From Clostridia bacterium (lineage in GTDB: Bacteria; Bacillota; TC1; UBA5767): a stretch of DNA of 64,000 nucleotides. The stretch lies in contig CP069393.1 in assembly GCA_016887505.1 (NCBI GenBank), forward strand, positions 1,536,001 to 1,600,000. The letters are read 5' to 3'. Both the position numbers and the translations under genes were made by a program. Below the pieces are notes generated by a model. The model was not told the DNA's origin and searched no databases. It saw only the letters and a list, made by a program, of their open reading frames with translations. Below, piece by piece: positions 34,455 to 44,282 of the stretch (positions are counted from its first letter, which is position 1; each line of letters starts with the position of its first letter).

Positions 34455-35582
34455 TTAAAAGCCTTTTAAGCAACCTGATGGCCGTAAATAAAACAATCTA
34501 TCCATTTTTTTCCATGGCAACTTAGGGTATTTTTCTTTAAATGTTATGACATCATTCAAAGAATTTATGTACCATTGTTGAATTGAGGAAATATGATCTT
34601 CGTCAGAAAGCATTTCTTTTAGTGATACTTTCTTCCACATTCCTGCCCATTTATCTTCATTTGTTAAGCCAAAACTCTTCCATATTGTATTGGTTCCAGT
34701 ATATTCAGATACTGCATTAACAATTAATTTTCTTTGACTATGATATGGTTTTACTCCTACCACAACTCCTATATCAGGATATTTAGTATCAATAACCTTT
34801 CCTTCAAACCAATACCCTATGCCAATCCAGAACCAATCATCTTGGTTGCCCATGTAAATATACCTGCCCGTGGTTCTTAATTGGCTTTCCGCTGACGGCA
34901 TGTTATATTTCATTCCGCTTATTTTATTAAACATTTCCTCTACTTTTCCGCCAAGACTTTCCTGAGCCATTTCTCTAACCCGATTCATATTCATCAATGC
35001 ACTTATATCATTAATTGTAAATTTTCTGGACATACTTAATCCTCGTTCTTTCATGAATCTCAATATTTCTTTTATTACTTCGATGTCTTCATATGGTTTT
35101 AAAAACTGAAATACTTGCCACCATCTCAGTTGAATGAAATTCACTTCACTTGTATTGTTTGAAAGAAAATCTAAGTTTTCTTTGCTGTCGTAGTTCTTTG
35201 TTATATAAATTAAATAACAAGAACACATATTATTTTGACTTTTCTCTGACAAGTATGAGAAATATCTTTGTAATTGATTAGGGCCTTCTGCTGCATGAAT
35301 TTTATTCTCCACAAATATTATTGATTGCTCCATGTTCTCATTTGTTAGCTTGATTGCTATATCTGGCCTGCTTTCTGAATTATTCAGCACGTATTGTGTT
35401 GATACCATTATGCTTTCTATTCCAATTACGCTTTGCATACTCCCGCATTCTTTTAGAAAAGACACCAAAATACCCCTGTGATTTTGAAATATGTATGCTA
35501 TTAATTCTGTCATAAAATCCTCTTCAGGACTCCTGTTTTCTCTTCTCCTATATCTAAATAATCTAGTAAATAAAGACTCCAT
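34455..35582 (-). CDS. PD-(D/E)XK nuclease superfamily protein
   Basis: 375 residues. The nuclease core is near the N-terminus: SRPDIAIKLTNEN with Asp74 and SIIFVENKIHAAEGPNQLQR with Glu92-x-Lys94, followed by the helix with QLQRYFSYL. This is the PD-(D/E)XK pattern (PDDEXK_4-like). The remaining 250 residues are a mixed region (GRYIYMGNQDDWFWIGIGYW) that I cannot assign. Such proteins are often defence or repair-related, but no partner gene is adjacent and no role is claimed. The gene stands alone between an IS cluster and the giant SLH gene, so it could have arrived with the mobile DNA. AGAGGTG lies upstream of the ATG at normal distance. Confidence 0.75.
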   Translation of the reverse strand: MESLFTRLFRYRRRENRSPEEDFMTELIAYIFQNHRGILVSFLKECGSMQSVIGIESIMVSTQYVLNNSESRPDIAIKLTNENMEQSIIFVENKIHAAEGPNQLQRYFSYLSEKSQNNMCSCYLIYITKNYDSKENLDFLSNNTSEVNFIQLRWWQVFQFLKPYEDIEVIKEILRFMKERGLSMSRKFTINDISALMNMNRVREMAQESLGGKVEEMFNKISGMKYNMPSAESQLRTTGRYIYMGNQDDWFWIGIGYWFEGKVIDTKYPDIGVVVGVKPYHSQRKLIVNAVSEYTGTNTIWKSFGLTNEDKWAGMWKKVSLKEMLSDEDHISSIQQWYINSLNDVITFKEKYPKLPWKKMDRLFYLRPSGCLKGF

Positions 35583-35729
35583 TCAATAGCACCTCTTTTT
35601 ATACTTCATCTGCTCTTTCTTGTAATCAATCTAACTTAATCAGAATTTGCTAACCATTTTATTGTATATATATATTCTCCCCGTTTCTTTGATTTTTCTT
35701 GGTTGTCAGGTTTTCGATAAACTATCTAA

Positions 35730-35773
35730 AGAACAGCAGCCAGATGGGTTTTATCCATTCTGGCTGCTGTTCT
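35730..35773 (-). terminator. Strong terminator of the giant SLH gene
   Basis: agaacagcagccagatgg and its mirror ccattctggctgctgttct form an 18-bp stem with one bulge/mismatch and a gttttat loop, just past the SLH stop. The T run is poor on the minus strand. Confidence 0.7.
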
Positions 35774-35785
35774 AGTTAGATGCAC

Positions 35786-38700
35786 TTATTTTGAAAGCAG
35801 ATTATAGAGCATTTGTGCCATTTCTGCACGGGTAGTTGATGCGGTTGGATTCAACATACCATTACTGCCAGAAATCACTCCGCCTTCAATCAATGCACTC
35901 ATCGCGTCCTGAGCCCAGGATGCCACTTGATTTACATCATCGAAATCTGATAATTGTTTGTCCCCGTATGCCTGAGGCAATTCCTCGATAACTTCAAGGG
36001 CATTGTAGAGCATCACAAACATTTCCTGCCTGGTAATCGCCTGTTCCGGCGCAAACATGTTGTTTCCTATACCATTTACTATCCCAAGCGATTTTGCCTC
36101 AAGCAGGTAATTTGTATAATAGGTACTGCCTGCATCTACAAAATTTGTGGTTCCTTCCTCAGTGAAATCCGCGCTAATCCCGTAAGCGTTCATCAGCAAT
36201 ACGATGAACTGCCCTCTGGTTAGTTTGGTCTCAGGGCTGAATACTCCTTGACCGGTTCCCGAAGTGATCTCGCGTGCCGCAATGAAATCGATCGCATTCT
36301 TATACCACGTATCAGCAGCGACATCATTAAAGCTTATCGGGTTATAACCGATGACAAAATTAGAGAAATGTGTAGTTTTGAATACAACCGCTTTCAAATT
36401 AGCATCATAGCGCCCTCTGACAGCTATCAGCTTACCATCGTCAGACAAGTAGTAAATAACCACCGTGTTTGGATTTTCACCTGTCTGAAGTTCGTAAGGA
36501 ATTGTTACTGTCGCATGTCCCCCATTGAAGTGGGAAACCTGAGTATCTCCATTCATGACGCTTATATTATATACAGGTCTTCCTTTTGTTTTTGCCTTAT
36601 CTGCTTCTATCAGGGAGTCATTATCGATAATGCCTGCCGATATTACTACCGTTCCGCCACTTTCAGCAGATGAGATGGTATTAAGGGCTTTCTCCTCAAA
36701 AACAATCGAAATAAAGGGTGAAGTTATGGACAAACTAGCATCCGTTTTATTAATTATTCTTGCCAAATCCGCTTGAAGAATATCTACTTTTAATTCTTTA
36801 GTCCTTGCCGTTGTTTCAACTACAAGATCAATCCTATCATTCTTGAGCGCACCTCCATGAGAAGAGATTTTGTCTAGAAGCGCCTCTACGATTGCAGTGC
36901 TTGCTGTAGCAGAAGTGGTTCCGGAAGTTGTGGTAGGAGAAAGCTCTGTACTATTTGTGGTTGAATTATTATTTTCTTCCGTGATAACGACAATTGTTGG
37001 TGCAGTATAGGAGCTACCACCTCCACTTGGAACAGGTGCTTCCCATAATACACTAGATAACGTAGGATAGTTCCCAATATTTTGATCCCATATTAATAGT
37101 GTTGTATCGGCAATTGTATTCAATGCAGTATTTAGAGTGCTCTTAAAATTTGTAGACTTCATTTCAACTTCAGCTATTTTCCCTTTGGCTGAAGTATTAT
37201 CGTCATTACCAACTTGATTGTCAGCTCCACATGAGTCAAGCCAATAGGAATCGGAGATTGTATTCACACCCTCACTATGACCTAAAATACCACCGACATT
37301 AACAGTACCATCTATTTCTTCAGTATATGCGTCAATTGTGCCAACATTATAAGAAACGGATATTGTTGAATTATATTGCAACTGCCCCGCGATACCTCCT
37401 GCGTTGTTTAGATAACCACCTGTCGCTGAAATGTTACTAGTGGAAGAAGTGTAGCAGTTAATTATGGAAGCATCTTCATTTAAGTTACCCGCGATTCCCC
37501 CAGCATTTGATCTAATGTTTATATTGATCCCATAAGGAATTGTCGTTGATAAAACAATTCCCCCTTCATAATAACAATTTTGAATAATGCCGTCACGAGC
37601 ATACCCAACAATACCGCCCGCATGAGCACCAATATTGCTATTAAGGTTATTGGATTCAGCAGTGGCGGTAACATCCCCAGTGAAAGAACAATTGTCGATT
37701 ATAGGTCTTTCTCCTCCATTATCACTGAACATTGAAGCTGCGATACCACCAGCCATAGAGCTTGAGGCATAATAGACTACGCTATAACTTACATTCCCGG
37801 ATACATTAAGGTTTTTAACAACCGAAGCTCCCTTGAGGGCACCAAATAATCCTCCACTTTTATTAGTATTGACTGCATTTTGGTTTACCTCCAGGTTAGT
37901 TATAGAGTGATGATTTCCCTCATAAATTCCCCTAAAAGGATTATCATAAGTAAGACCTATCGGGGACCAATCTATTCCTGTGAGATCGATGTCATTCATT
38001 TGAAGGTAATGTTGATCCAAATGACTATTTATATGCGCCAGCTGCGCGGCATTCGTTACATGATAATACGTTTCGCCGTCAATTATACTATATTGAGTAA
38101 AGCCTCCGTCTTCCAAGGATGTGGAACAGCCATCGATTAGGCAGGTGCCTATTCTAACCATTACCGAACTTGTACCGTCCGTATATAAATAATAACCGTT
38201 ACCGTTAATAGTAAAGCTGTCTTCCGTCATTACGGCGTCGCCGGCTTTTGTGTAGTTTGCCGGATCAGCAGCTGTAATAGTACCGTAAACCGAGATCTGG
38301 GCGCCACCAAAGGCATACGCGCCCCAATAGGCAGTGTCGGTTGTTGTTGTGTTTTGCTTGATGAGGACGGTTGTGCCTTCGCCCCAGGCATAAGGACCGT
38401 AGGGACTTATCACATCTCCATCAACTACTATATCCGCATCGCTGTAAGCATAAATACCCTCCCAACGGTTTGCTGTTACATTGCCCATGACATGGACAGA
38501 GCCGCCTCCAGAACCGCCAACAATTCCTCTTGTTTCACTTTGTACATTTCCGTGAATGACCGCCGTGCCAGAGGAACCTATCTCAACACCGTTTCCGCTT
38601 GAAGAAGATATATTGCCTTCAATTGTAGCGACAGTGCCGTCTCCTTGAACAGTAATTCCATTAAGGCTATAAATGTCACCCAGTACATGAGCTGAAGATC

Positions 38701-40537
38701 CGCTGGAAAGATGCAGTCCTTCTCCGATATAGCTCAATACTTTGATATCACCCTTTACTGTTACAGAACCGCCGTTTTCGCCGATGATTCCATAACCATT
38801 GAGACTGTTGCTGGTGGTGGGGTCAAGAATGGAAGAAACCGTTGCCCTTCCGCCATTGATGGCCTTCAAGCCGACATATCCGGTTACAATATTCAATTCC
38901 CCACCATTCGTATCGTCGATGGTAAGTGTACCGCCATCGACTTTTAGTGATCCCTCAGCCCCGGTACGGCCCACATCCAGTTTATACGTATCCAAATCAA
39001 AGTGGAGATCAGTATCCGTTAAAACGATGTCATTTACATAGCGAATATCAGCCAAAAGAGTGATGGTGTCACCACTCTCGGCATCAGCCAGAGCGTCTTC
39101 TAGGAATAGATACGGCATGCCGTTAAGGGCGCAAACTTCCTGCCTGGCCTGTACTGTAGCGGTGCCGTCGGTATAAATATAATAGTTGTTCTCAAGGGTG
39201 GTGTATTCCTCTTCTTCTTTTATAAGAGCGCCTACTTGCAGATAGTTCGTGGCGCAGATTCTTCCCATTACCGTGATTGCACTTTCAGAAACAGCACAGA
39301 CTCCAATCCCACCCGTTCCCTGGGCATAAACATCTCCATGGATTGTCGCAGAGCTGGAACCGGAACCTTCTGCGTAGACTGCTGTTCCATTTTGTCCGTT
39401 AGCCGTTGCATTTCCAAGTACGGTTACCCTGCAATTGGGATCTAAAGCGTAAATAGCTTTTCCGGCTTCAGCGGTCGCAGTAGCATTGGTCACTTCTACC
39501 GAGGCTCCCTCACGGATGAAGGCACCAAATGTAGTGCCTGTAACATTCAAACTTCCCGTGCCAGAAATATCAAGATCGTGTCCGTAAGCATACAAAGCAA
39601 TACCGGAGTCGTTGACCACATCAAGAGAAAATCCGTTTAAATTGATCCACGTGTCAGTAATCAAGCGTAACTCTCCGGCATAGTCGATATCAGTTAGTAA
39701 TTTAAGCGTATCTTCATCTATCGCCGCGGCCACTAGCCCCTCGTCCAAGGTTTCGTATTGTACGCCGTCGACCTCGCAGACATAAGTTACATCCTTTACC
39801 CAGATAGTGCTTTGAGGATTCGCGCTGTCCCCCGTGTCCCGGAAGGTATAATATCCTTCCTTCGTGGTAGGCGTTATGCACTCTCCGGGCCCGGAGAAAA
39901 TATCGCCGTTGACATAGGCATAGCTGTTGTTGATGGTATTTATTATTTCACCGTCTATGGTGACAAGACTACCGTAAACTCCGCTGTCGGCAAAAGCGCC
40001 TAAGCTGCCGGTGCCGATCAACGTGATATCACCTGTCACAGAGACGATTCCACCAGTAAGGGCAAAGACTCCATAACCGCTATCCGCGGAAACGTTTACG
40101 GACGTTGGTACATCAATGTTGATCTCACTGCCGTATCCGTTTGCATACAGACCGGCTAAACCAGGGTCGCCGGAAACCGATAAACTGACCGAGCCGCCAC
40201 CCGCGCTGTCCGTGATGCTAAGTTTATATACCGAGGTCGCGTAGAGACAAGTCTGGTTTGTCGGCGCAACCGACAGCGAGTATCCATTAACATCAAGAGT
40301 ATAAGACTTATTAGTCGCCGCAATCATTGCTTCATACGTAATGTCCGTCAGAAACTTTATAGTTTGACCTGAAGAGACTGCTGATAGCGCCACATCCAGG
40401 CTTGCATACTCAACTCCAGTCTCAACAATTTGGCAATTGTAATCTGGCGGTTGAGCATTTGCCGTAATCGGCATTGTTACAAAAAATGAAAACACCATAG
40501 CAACTGTAAGTATCCATGATAACGCTTTTTTACACAT
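35786..40537 (-). CDS. Giant SLH surface protein (1583 residues) with beta-helix region
   Basis: An exported protein. Signal peptide MCKKALSWILTVAMVFSFFV ending near ITANAQ. At least three related units follow with the pattern YETLDEGLVAAAIDEDTLKL / YLFLEDALADAESGDTITLL, each leading into many short beta-helix turns (up to about 820). Then comes a GLUG-like region (SGGLFGALKGASVVKNLNV; AGGIAGQLQYNSTISVSYN), a Ser/Thr linker, a ZU5/DUF-like beta domain, and three SLH domains from about 1400 (FNDVAADTWYKNAIDFIAAR). The protein should be held on the cell wall polymer. I chose ATG 40537 because AAGGAGGGG lies 6 bases upstream. That ATG overlaps the stop of the upstream one-TM gene by 8 bases (translational coupling). 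The beta-helix half is visibly richer in G+C than the GLUG half, so the gene is a mosaic. Confidence 0.88.
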   Translation of the reverse strand: MCKKALSWILTVAMVFSFFVTMPITANAQPPDYNCQIVETGVEYASLDVALSAVSSGQTIKFLTDITYEAMIAATNKSYTLDVNGYSLSVAPTNQTCLYATSVYKLSITDSAGGGSVSLSVSGDPGLAGLYANGYGSEINIDVPTSVNVSADSGYGVFALTGGIVSVTGDITLIGTGSLGAFADSGVYGSLVTIDGEIINTINNSYAYVNGDIFSGPGECITPTTKEGYYTFRDTGDSANPQSTIWVKDVTYVCEVDGVQYETLDEGLVAAAIDEDTLKLLTDIDYAGELRLITDTWINLNGFSLDVVNDSGIALYAYGHDLDISGTGSLNVTGTTFGAFIREGASVEVTNATATAEAGKAIYALDPNCRVTVLGNATANGQNGTAVYAEGSGSSSATIHGDVYAQGTGGIGVCAVSESAITVMGRICATNYLQVGALIKEEEEYTTLENNYYIYTDGTATVQARQEVCALNGMPYLFLEDALADAESGDTITLLADIRYVNDIVLTDTDLHFDLDTYKLDVGRTGAEGSLKVDGGTLTIDDTNGGELNIVTGYVGLKAINGGRATVSSILDPTTSNSLNGYGIIGENGGSVTVKGDIKVLSYIGEGLHLSSGSSAHVLGDIYSLNGITVQGDGTVATIEGNISSSSGNGVEIGSSGTAVIHGNVQSETRGIVGGSGGGSVHVMGNVTANRWEGIYAYSDADIVVDGDVISPYGPYAWGEGTTVLIKQNTTTTDTAYWGAYAFGGAQISVYGTITAADPANYTKAGDAVMTEDSFTINGNGYYLYTDGTSSVMVRIGTCLIDGCSTSLEDGGFTQYSIIDGETYYHVTNAAQLAHINSHLDQHYLQMNDIDLTGIDWSPIGLTYDNPFRGIYEGNHHSITNLEVNQNAVNTNKSGGLFGALKGASVVKNLNVSGNVSYSVVYYASSSMAGGIAASMFSDNGGERPIIDNCSFTGDVTATAESNNLNSNIGAHAGGIVGYARDGIIQNCYYEGGIVLSTTIPYGININIRSNAGGIAGNLNEDASIINCYTSSTSNISATGGYLNNAGGIAGQLQYNSTISVSYNVGTIDAYTEEIDGTVNVGGILGHSEGVNTISDSYWLDSCGADNQVGNDDNTSAKGKIAEVEMKSTNFKSTLNTALNTIADTTLLIWDQNIGNYPTLSSVLWEAPVPSGGGSSYTAPTIVVITEENNNSTTNSTELSPTTTSGTTSATASTAIVEALLDKISSHGGALKNDRIDLVVETTARTKELKVDILQADLARIINKTDASLSITSPFISIVFEEKALNTISSAESGGTVVISAGIIDNDSLIEADKAKTKGRPVYNISVMNGDTQVSHFNGGHATVTIPYELQTGENPNTVVIYYLSDDGKLIAVRGRYDANLKAVVFKTTHFSNFVIGYNPISFNDVAADTWYKNAIDFIAAREITSGTGQGVFSPETKLTRGQFIVLLMNAYGISADFTEEGTTNFVDAGSTYYTNYLLEAKSLGIVNGIGNNMFAPEQAITRQEMFVMLYNALEVIEELPQAYGDKQLSDFDDVNQVASWAQDAMSALIEGGVISGSNGMLNPTASTTRAEMAQMLYNLLSK

Positions 40538-40970
40538 AATCTTCCCCTCCTTCATATTCGCAGATAATTTTTACACTTAGATTTTCTTTTAGTAAACTAA
40601 CAAGCTTTTCAAAATCAATTTTCTCAGTAAAACTACCTTGATAATTTTTCTCCTCCGTTTGAATTTCAATCCCCGGGGATTTTTCATTTTTCAATATAAT
40701 TGAAGTGATATTATTTGCCAGGATTATGATACTATCACTTTCTGTTTCCTTTGAGGATACTATCAATTTGTCCGTACCAATCAGCATCTCGTATGCTTTT
40801 GTCTCAAAAAAGCCAGTTTTCATTCGAATATCGAGAATCACCCATAATACCCCCATTAAATATATATTTAAAATTATAGAATACTTAAGGACTTTCATAA
40901 ATAGCATTAGATAATTTGACACGGCCATTTTCTTGACACAAATCATGTCAATCGTATTGTTTTTCATCAT
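40530..40970 (-). CDS. Small one-TM protein coupled to the giant SLH gene
   Basis: About 146 residues if it starts at ATG 40970 (MMKNNTIDM); the ATG at 40920-40930 (MAVSNYLM) and other internal starts are possible because no clear ribosome binding site helps. One membrane span is visible (VLKYSIILNIYLMGVLWVIL). The rest is a soluble domain with alternating strands (MLIGTDKLIVSSKETESDSI, IEIQTEEKNYQGSFTEKIDF). I know no family. Its stop overlaps the SLH start by 8 bases. It is divergent from the HTH regulator at 41007, with only 36 bp between the two starts. It may be an anti-regulator or a partner for SLH export; this is inference. Confidence 0.65.
   Translation of the reverse strand: MMKNNTIDMICVKKMAVSNYLMLFMKVLKYSIILNIYLMGVLWVILDIRMKTGFFETKAYEMLIGTDKLIVSSKETESDSIIILANNITSIILKNEKSPGIEIQTEEKNYQGSFTEKIDFEKLVSLLKENLSVKIICEYEGGEDYV
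40932..40960 (+). promoter_or_regulatory. Promoter with overlapping dyad before the HTH regulator
   Basis: The plus strand has TTGACA at 40933-40938, a 16-bp spacer and TATTGT at 40955-40960. The -35 forms one arm of the dyad TTGACACAAATCATGTCAA (40933-40951), a likely operator that would block this promoter. It lies inside the 5' part of the divergent small gene. Confidence 0.5.
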
Positions 40971-41006
40971 TTCATATAGTAAAATATCACAAAGAGGTGA
41001 TTTAAT

Positions 41007-42566
41007 TTGCAATTTTATGAAAAGCTTGATTTTCTAATGAACATTTCAAATACAACCAACAGCGCTTTGTCGTTATATGTTAACCTTGACCCTTCCCATA
41101 TCAGCCGTCTGCGGAGAGGGAAAAGAAGCGCCGTTAAGGATGAAAATTCTTTGCGCCTAATGGCGGAGTACTTTTCACGACGTTGTAGTGATGATTATCA
41201 ACGCAAGGCTCTTGCGGACACGCTGGGTATAGATTTCCTTTTCCTTGATACATGCAATAGCTCCCAATACATAATGAGATGGTTAATGGATGAAAAGAAT
41301 GAGGGTGCTAAAAAAATTGAGAATTTTTTAAACCAAATAACAAACATTTCTGCCCGACCTATAGCATCTGAACCTGCTAATTTCTTGCCGACGATTGCTT
41401 CCACAGCTGACACTCAAATTTACTTTGGGCTTGAAGGTAAAAGACTTGCTGTTGAGTATTTTCTTTCTGAAGTTCTTGCTCAGGAGCAATCACAAACCTT
41501 ATTGCTTTACAGCGACGAGCCTACGGACTGGATAACTGCCAATAAGGAATTTGCGGCAAAATGGGCTGAGTTAATGGTGCAGGTGCTATCAAAAGGCAAT
41601 CGAATAAAAATCATCCATACGGTAAGCCGTGACCTTGATGAGATGCTAAATGCCATAAGTCAGTGGATACCCCTTTATATGTCCGGCTTGATAGAGCCTT
41701 ATTATTATCCAAAGAAAAAAGACGGTATTTTTAAGAGGACTCTTTTTATTGCTCCTAATACATCTGCAATTACATCAAGTACAACAGGGGATATGATAAA
41801 CAAAGCGGCTAATTTTTATATTAAAAACAAGGAGGCTGTTTGGGCACTTACAGAAGAGTTTAATCAATACATAAGTTTGTGTAACCCCTTAATGAAGATT
41901 TTTACATCGTATGAAAAACCATCATATATCGATACTCTCCTAGAATTTGAAAAAGAAAAGGTCAACTGCATCATAATAACGGAATCTCTATCCTTATTAA
42001 CAATGCCTGAAGCTGTCGCTTCCAGCTTCATACCTCGCATAATGGACAAGAATTTAAATTATTATGAGCTCGCAAAAAATAGAATGATAAGCTTTCAAAA
42101 ACAGCTGCATGACAATTCATTTTTTGAAATTATTAGAATTTTTGACGGTGAAAAAATAAAAAACGGAGAAGTTAAGATTTCCTCCTCTTATATGTTGAGC
42201 GGAGAAGATGCATATTACACGCTGGAGGAATACACATCTCATTTGGAGAACATTCAGCACCTTATGAATACCTATCCAAACTTCAATGTATATTTAATTG
42301 AAAAACCCATAGAAATCCGATATATGGTTTACGTTAAGGAAAATCTTGGTGCGATTATTGCTAAAACCTCTGCGCCCTCCGTAGCATTTGCTTTTAATGA
42401 AAGTAACTTGACCGCTGTATTTTGGGATTATTTAAAATCCTTAATAGGCGAAAAAGCTTACCGGAATCCAAACAAAAATGTAAGTTCTGATAGACTTAGT
42501 GAATATATCAGTAGTTTAAAACAGTACCATAATCAGGAATTTAAAGACGAAAAACTCAAAAGATAA
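41007..42566 (+). CDS. HTH-domain regulator with large unassigned sensor region
   Basis: 519 residues. A Cro/C1-like helix-turn-helix stands at about 15-65 (NTTNSALSLYVNLDPSHISR then LRRGKRSA). The remaining 450 residues are soluble and not recognised. They contain segments such as IYFGLEGKRLAVEYFLSEVL, KIIHTVSRDLDEMLNAISQW and GLIEPYYYPKKKDGIFKRTL. Start is TTG 41007 with AAGAGGTG 7 bases upstream. It is divergent from the one-TM/giant SLH operon, so it is the natural candidate to control that operon and itself through the dyad at 40933-40951. Its last codons are duplicated at 4187-4215 together with the neighbouring MFS gene. It is one of few non-IS genes on the plus strand. Confidence 0.75.
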   Translation: MQFYEKLDFLMNISNTTNSALSLYVNLDPSHISRLRRGKRSAVKDENSLRLMAEYFSRRCSDDYQRKALADTLGIDFLFLDTCNSSQYIMRWLMDEKNEGAKKIENFLNQITNISARPIASEPANFLPTIASTADTQIYFGLEGKRLAVEYFLSEVLAQEQSQTLLLYSDEPTDWITANKEFAAKWAELMVQVLSKGNRIKIIHTVSRDLDEMLNAISQWIPLYMSGLIEPYYYPKKKDGIFKRTLFIAPNTSAITSSTTGDMINKAANFYIKNKEAVWALTEEFNQYISLCNPLMKIFTSYEKPSYIDTLLEFEKEKVNCIIITESLSLLTMPEAVASSFIPRIMDKNLNYYELAKNRMISFQKQLHDNSFFEIIRIFDGEKIKNGEVKISSSYMLSGEDAYYTLEEYTSHLENIQHLMNTYPNFNVYLIEKPIEIRYMVYVKENLGAIIAKTSAPSVAFAFNESNLTAVFWDYLKSLIGEKAYRNPNKNVSSDRLSEYISSLKQYHNQEFKDEKLKR

Positions 42567-44081
42567 GCAGCTTATTCACGTTTCTATTCTAAAACTAGGA
42601 TTTACTAAGTATATTTTTCCGGAATCGCGAGTCTGACAAGTAGCTAATAATCATTTAAGCCTTCTTCTCAATATACGTAATAGAATTAAGCCTACAACTG
42701 TTGTGGATCCCGCAAGGAGAAATGCAGGTGTAAATGACTGAGTAATATCCAATAGTTTGGAACCAATTAAACTTGTAAGAGCCCCTATGGCGAAGGCACT
42801 GAAGACAAGGCCATAATTCAATCCTAAATACTTTGTACCAAAACCTGATGACACAAGTACTGGAAACAGTGCAAATGTTGTGGCATATCCTACCCCTAGA
42901 AGCAAGGAGCATAATACAAGCAATACGAAATTCACTGCAACCCATGGCAGCAAAAGGAACACAATTGCCTGTACAATGTAAACAACTGTCATAATACGGA
43001 TTACTCCGATACGATCGGACAAATAACCTACTATTGGTCGCCCAAAACCATTTGTTAATGCATAAGCAGATATTGCTGTAGCTGCTACGGCTGGTGCTAG
43101 CTTCAGCTCAATCTCTCCATAAGCAGGAATAAGACCAATAGCAGTTAATCCCCCACCAATTACCATAGCCAGTGCTGACCATAAGAGATAGAATTCAGGT
43201 GTTCTAATGAACCTTTCAGGAGAGACATCTTCAACCACTTTGATTGGGTCCATCTCCTCGTTTTGTGCCGATCCACTTAAGCTAGAAATATGATATCCTT
43301 TTGGCGGATTTTTCATTATCTGAGCGCCTACGAGAGCTACTGCTGCTACAAAAACCGAGAATACTTGAAAAGTTCCATCTACTCCTATACTGTTAATCAT
43401 CAATCGTTGAAACGGTGAAAACACCACTGCAGCAAGCCCAAATCCCATAACCCCAGTTGACACAGCAAAGCCAGGTCGATCAGGATACCATTTGCGGGCA
43501 GTAGGAGCGATGCATGAATAAGTAAGTCCGCAGGCAATGCCTACAATAAATCCATATGAAAAGACTAACCAGCCAGGATAGGGAATCCATGGTAGAAACC
43601 CAGACAAAATGTAGCCAACAAAAAACAGCACCGCACCCCATGTTGCTACCTTTCTTGGTCCAATCTTATCTTGAATCCATCCAGCTGGAATCATTGTTAT
43701 CGCGAAAACAACAATCAATACTGTGAATGGAAGAACAGCCTGTGTCGCAGTCCATCCCCAGTCCATTACCAAGGGAACAACGAAAGAACCCCAGGCGTAA
43801 CTCATCCCCCCCATTAGAGAAAGTAGAAATCCCCCTAAAAGAATCGTCCACCGCCTGTGCTTTTCATGTTCCATATTGATCGTCGTTGGGTTCGGGTTTT
43901 CCTCTTGAAACAGCTTCACGATATCTCCTCTCATCATCAGATTGACGAATTCCTGATTCTAACATCACTAGCGTAGCATCTCAATTCCAAAAGTCTTTTA
44001 ATTACTCACTTCTACATATAATTCAATTTTACTACCTACAAACCCTTTCAATAGGCGTAAAATACAGGTCGAAAGCACTTG
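42534..44081. repeat. Segmental duplication copy 2 (MFS gene and flanks)
   Basis: Matches 4187-5732 (about 95% by eye). It starts inside the 3' end of the HTH regulator and ends just before IS6 remnant F. Confidence 0.88.
42651..43919 (-). CDS. MFS transporter, OFA family, copy 2
   Basis: Twelve-helix carrier nearly identical to 4303-5571. Both copies keep PAGWIQDKIGPRKVATWG and GRPIVGYLSDRIGVIRIM and have no frameshift. Differences cluster in the N-terminal tail and in the central loop (SSLSGSAQNEEMDPIKVV here, SSLSESTKNEKTEPIKVV in copy 1). I chose GTG 43919 with AGAGGAGATATC upstream; the frame extends to ATG 43937. It is convergent with the HTH regulator. It probably exchanges small carboxylates, substrate unknown. 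Confidence 0.88.
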   Translation of the reverse strand: MKLFQEENPNPTTINMEHEKHRRWTILLGGFLLSLMGGMSYAWGSFVVPLVMDWGWTATQAVLPFTVLIVVFAITMIPAGWIQDKIGPRKVATWGAVLFFVGYILSGFLPWIPYPGWLVFSYGFIVGIACGLTYSCIAPTARKWYPDRPGFAVSTGVMGFGLAAVVFSPFQRLMINSIGVDGTFQVFSVFVAAVALVGAQIMKNPPKGYHISSLSGSAQNEEMDPIKVVEDVSPERFIRTPEFYLLWSALAMVIGGGLTAIGLIPAYGEIELKLAPAVAATAISAYALTNGFGRPIVGYLSDRIGVIRIMTVVYIVQAIVFLLLPWVAVNFVLLVLCSLLLGVGYATTFALFPVLVSSGFGTKYLGLNYGLVFSAFAIGALTSLIGSKLLDITQSFTPAFLLAGSTTVVGLILLRILRRRLK

Positions 44082-44089
44082 CCTTTTTA

Positions 44090-44282
44090 GGTTCTGGTGC
44101 AAAGATTGCTTACAAAATCCACATCATCATTTGCTTAGTAATATTGCCCCCTATTATTCATTTTTTACATTGCTTCGGCCATTAATTTATTTATAAAATT
44201 CATCTCTAACAGGACAGAATCAACACCTTCAACCTGTCCTTTTCGAATCATATTCATTGCTTCAATACCCGTTAAGGTACTG
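44090..44282 (-). mobile_element. IS6-family left-end fragment F
   Basis: Starts ggttctggtgcaaagattgc and follows copy B for about 190 bp (gcttcaatacccgttaaggtactg), then stops abruptly at 44282 where IS3-type sequence begins. Confidence 0.85.

Noticed and set aside
36248-39445. Plus-strand open frames opposite the giant SLH gene
   Set aside because: Shadows of a long coding region with signal peptide and SLH domains on the minus strand.
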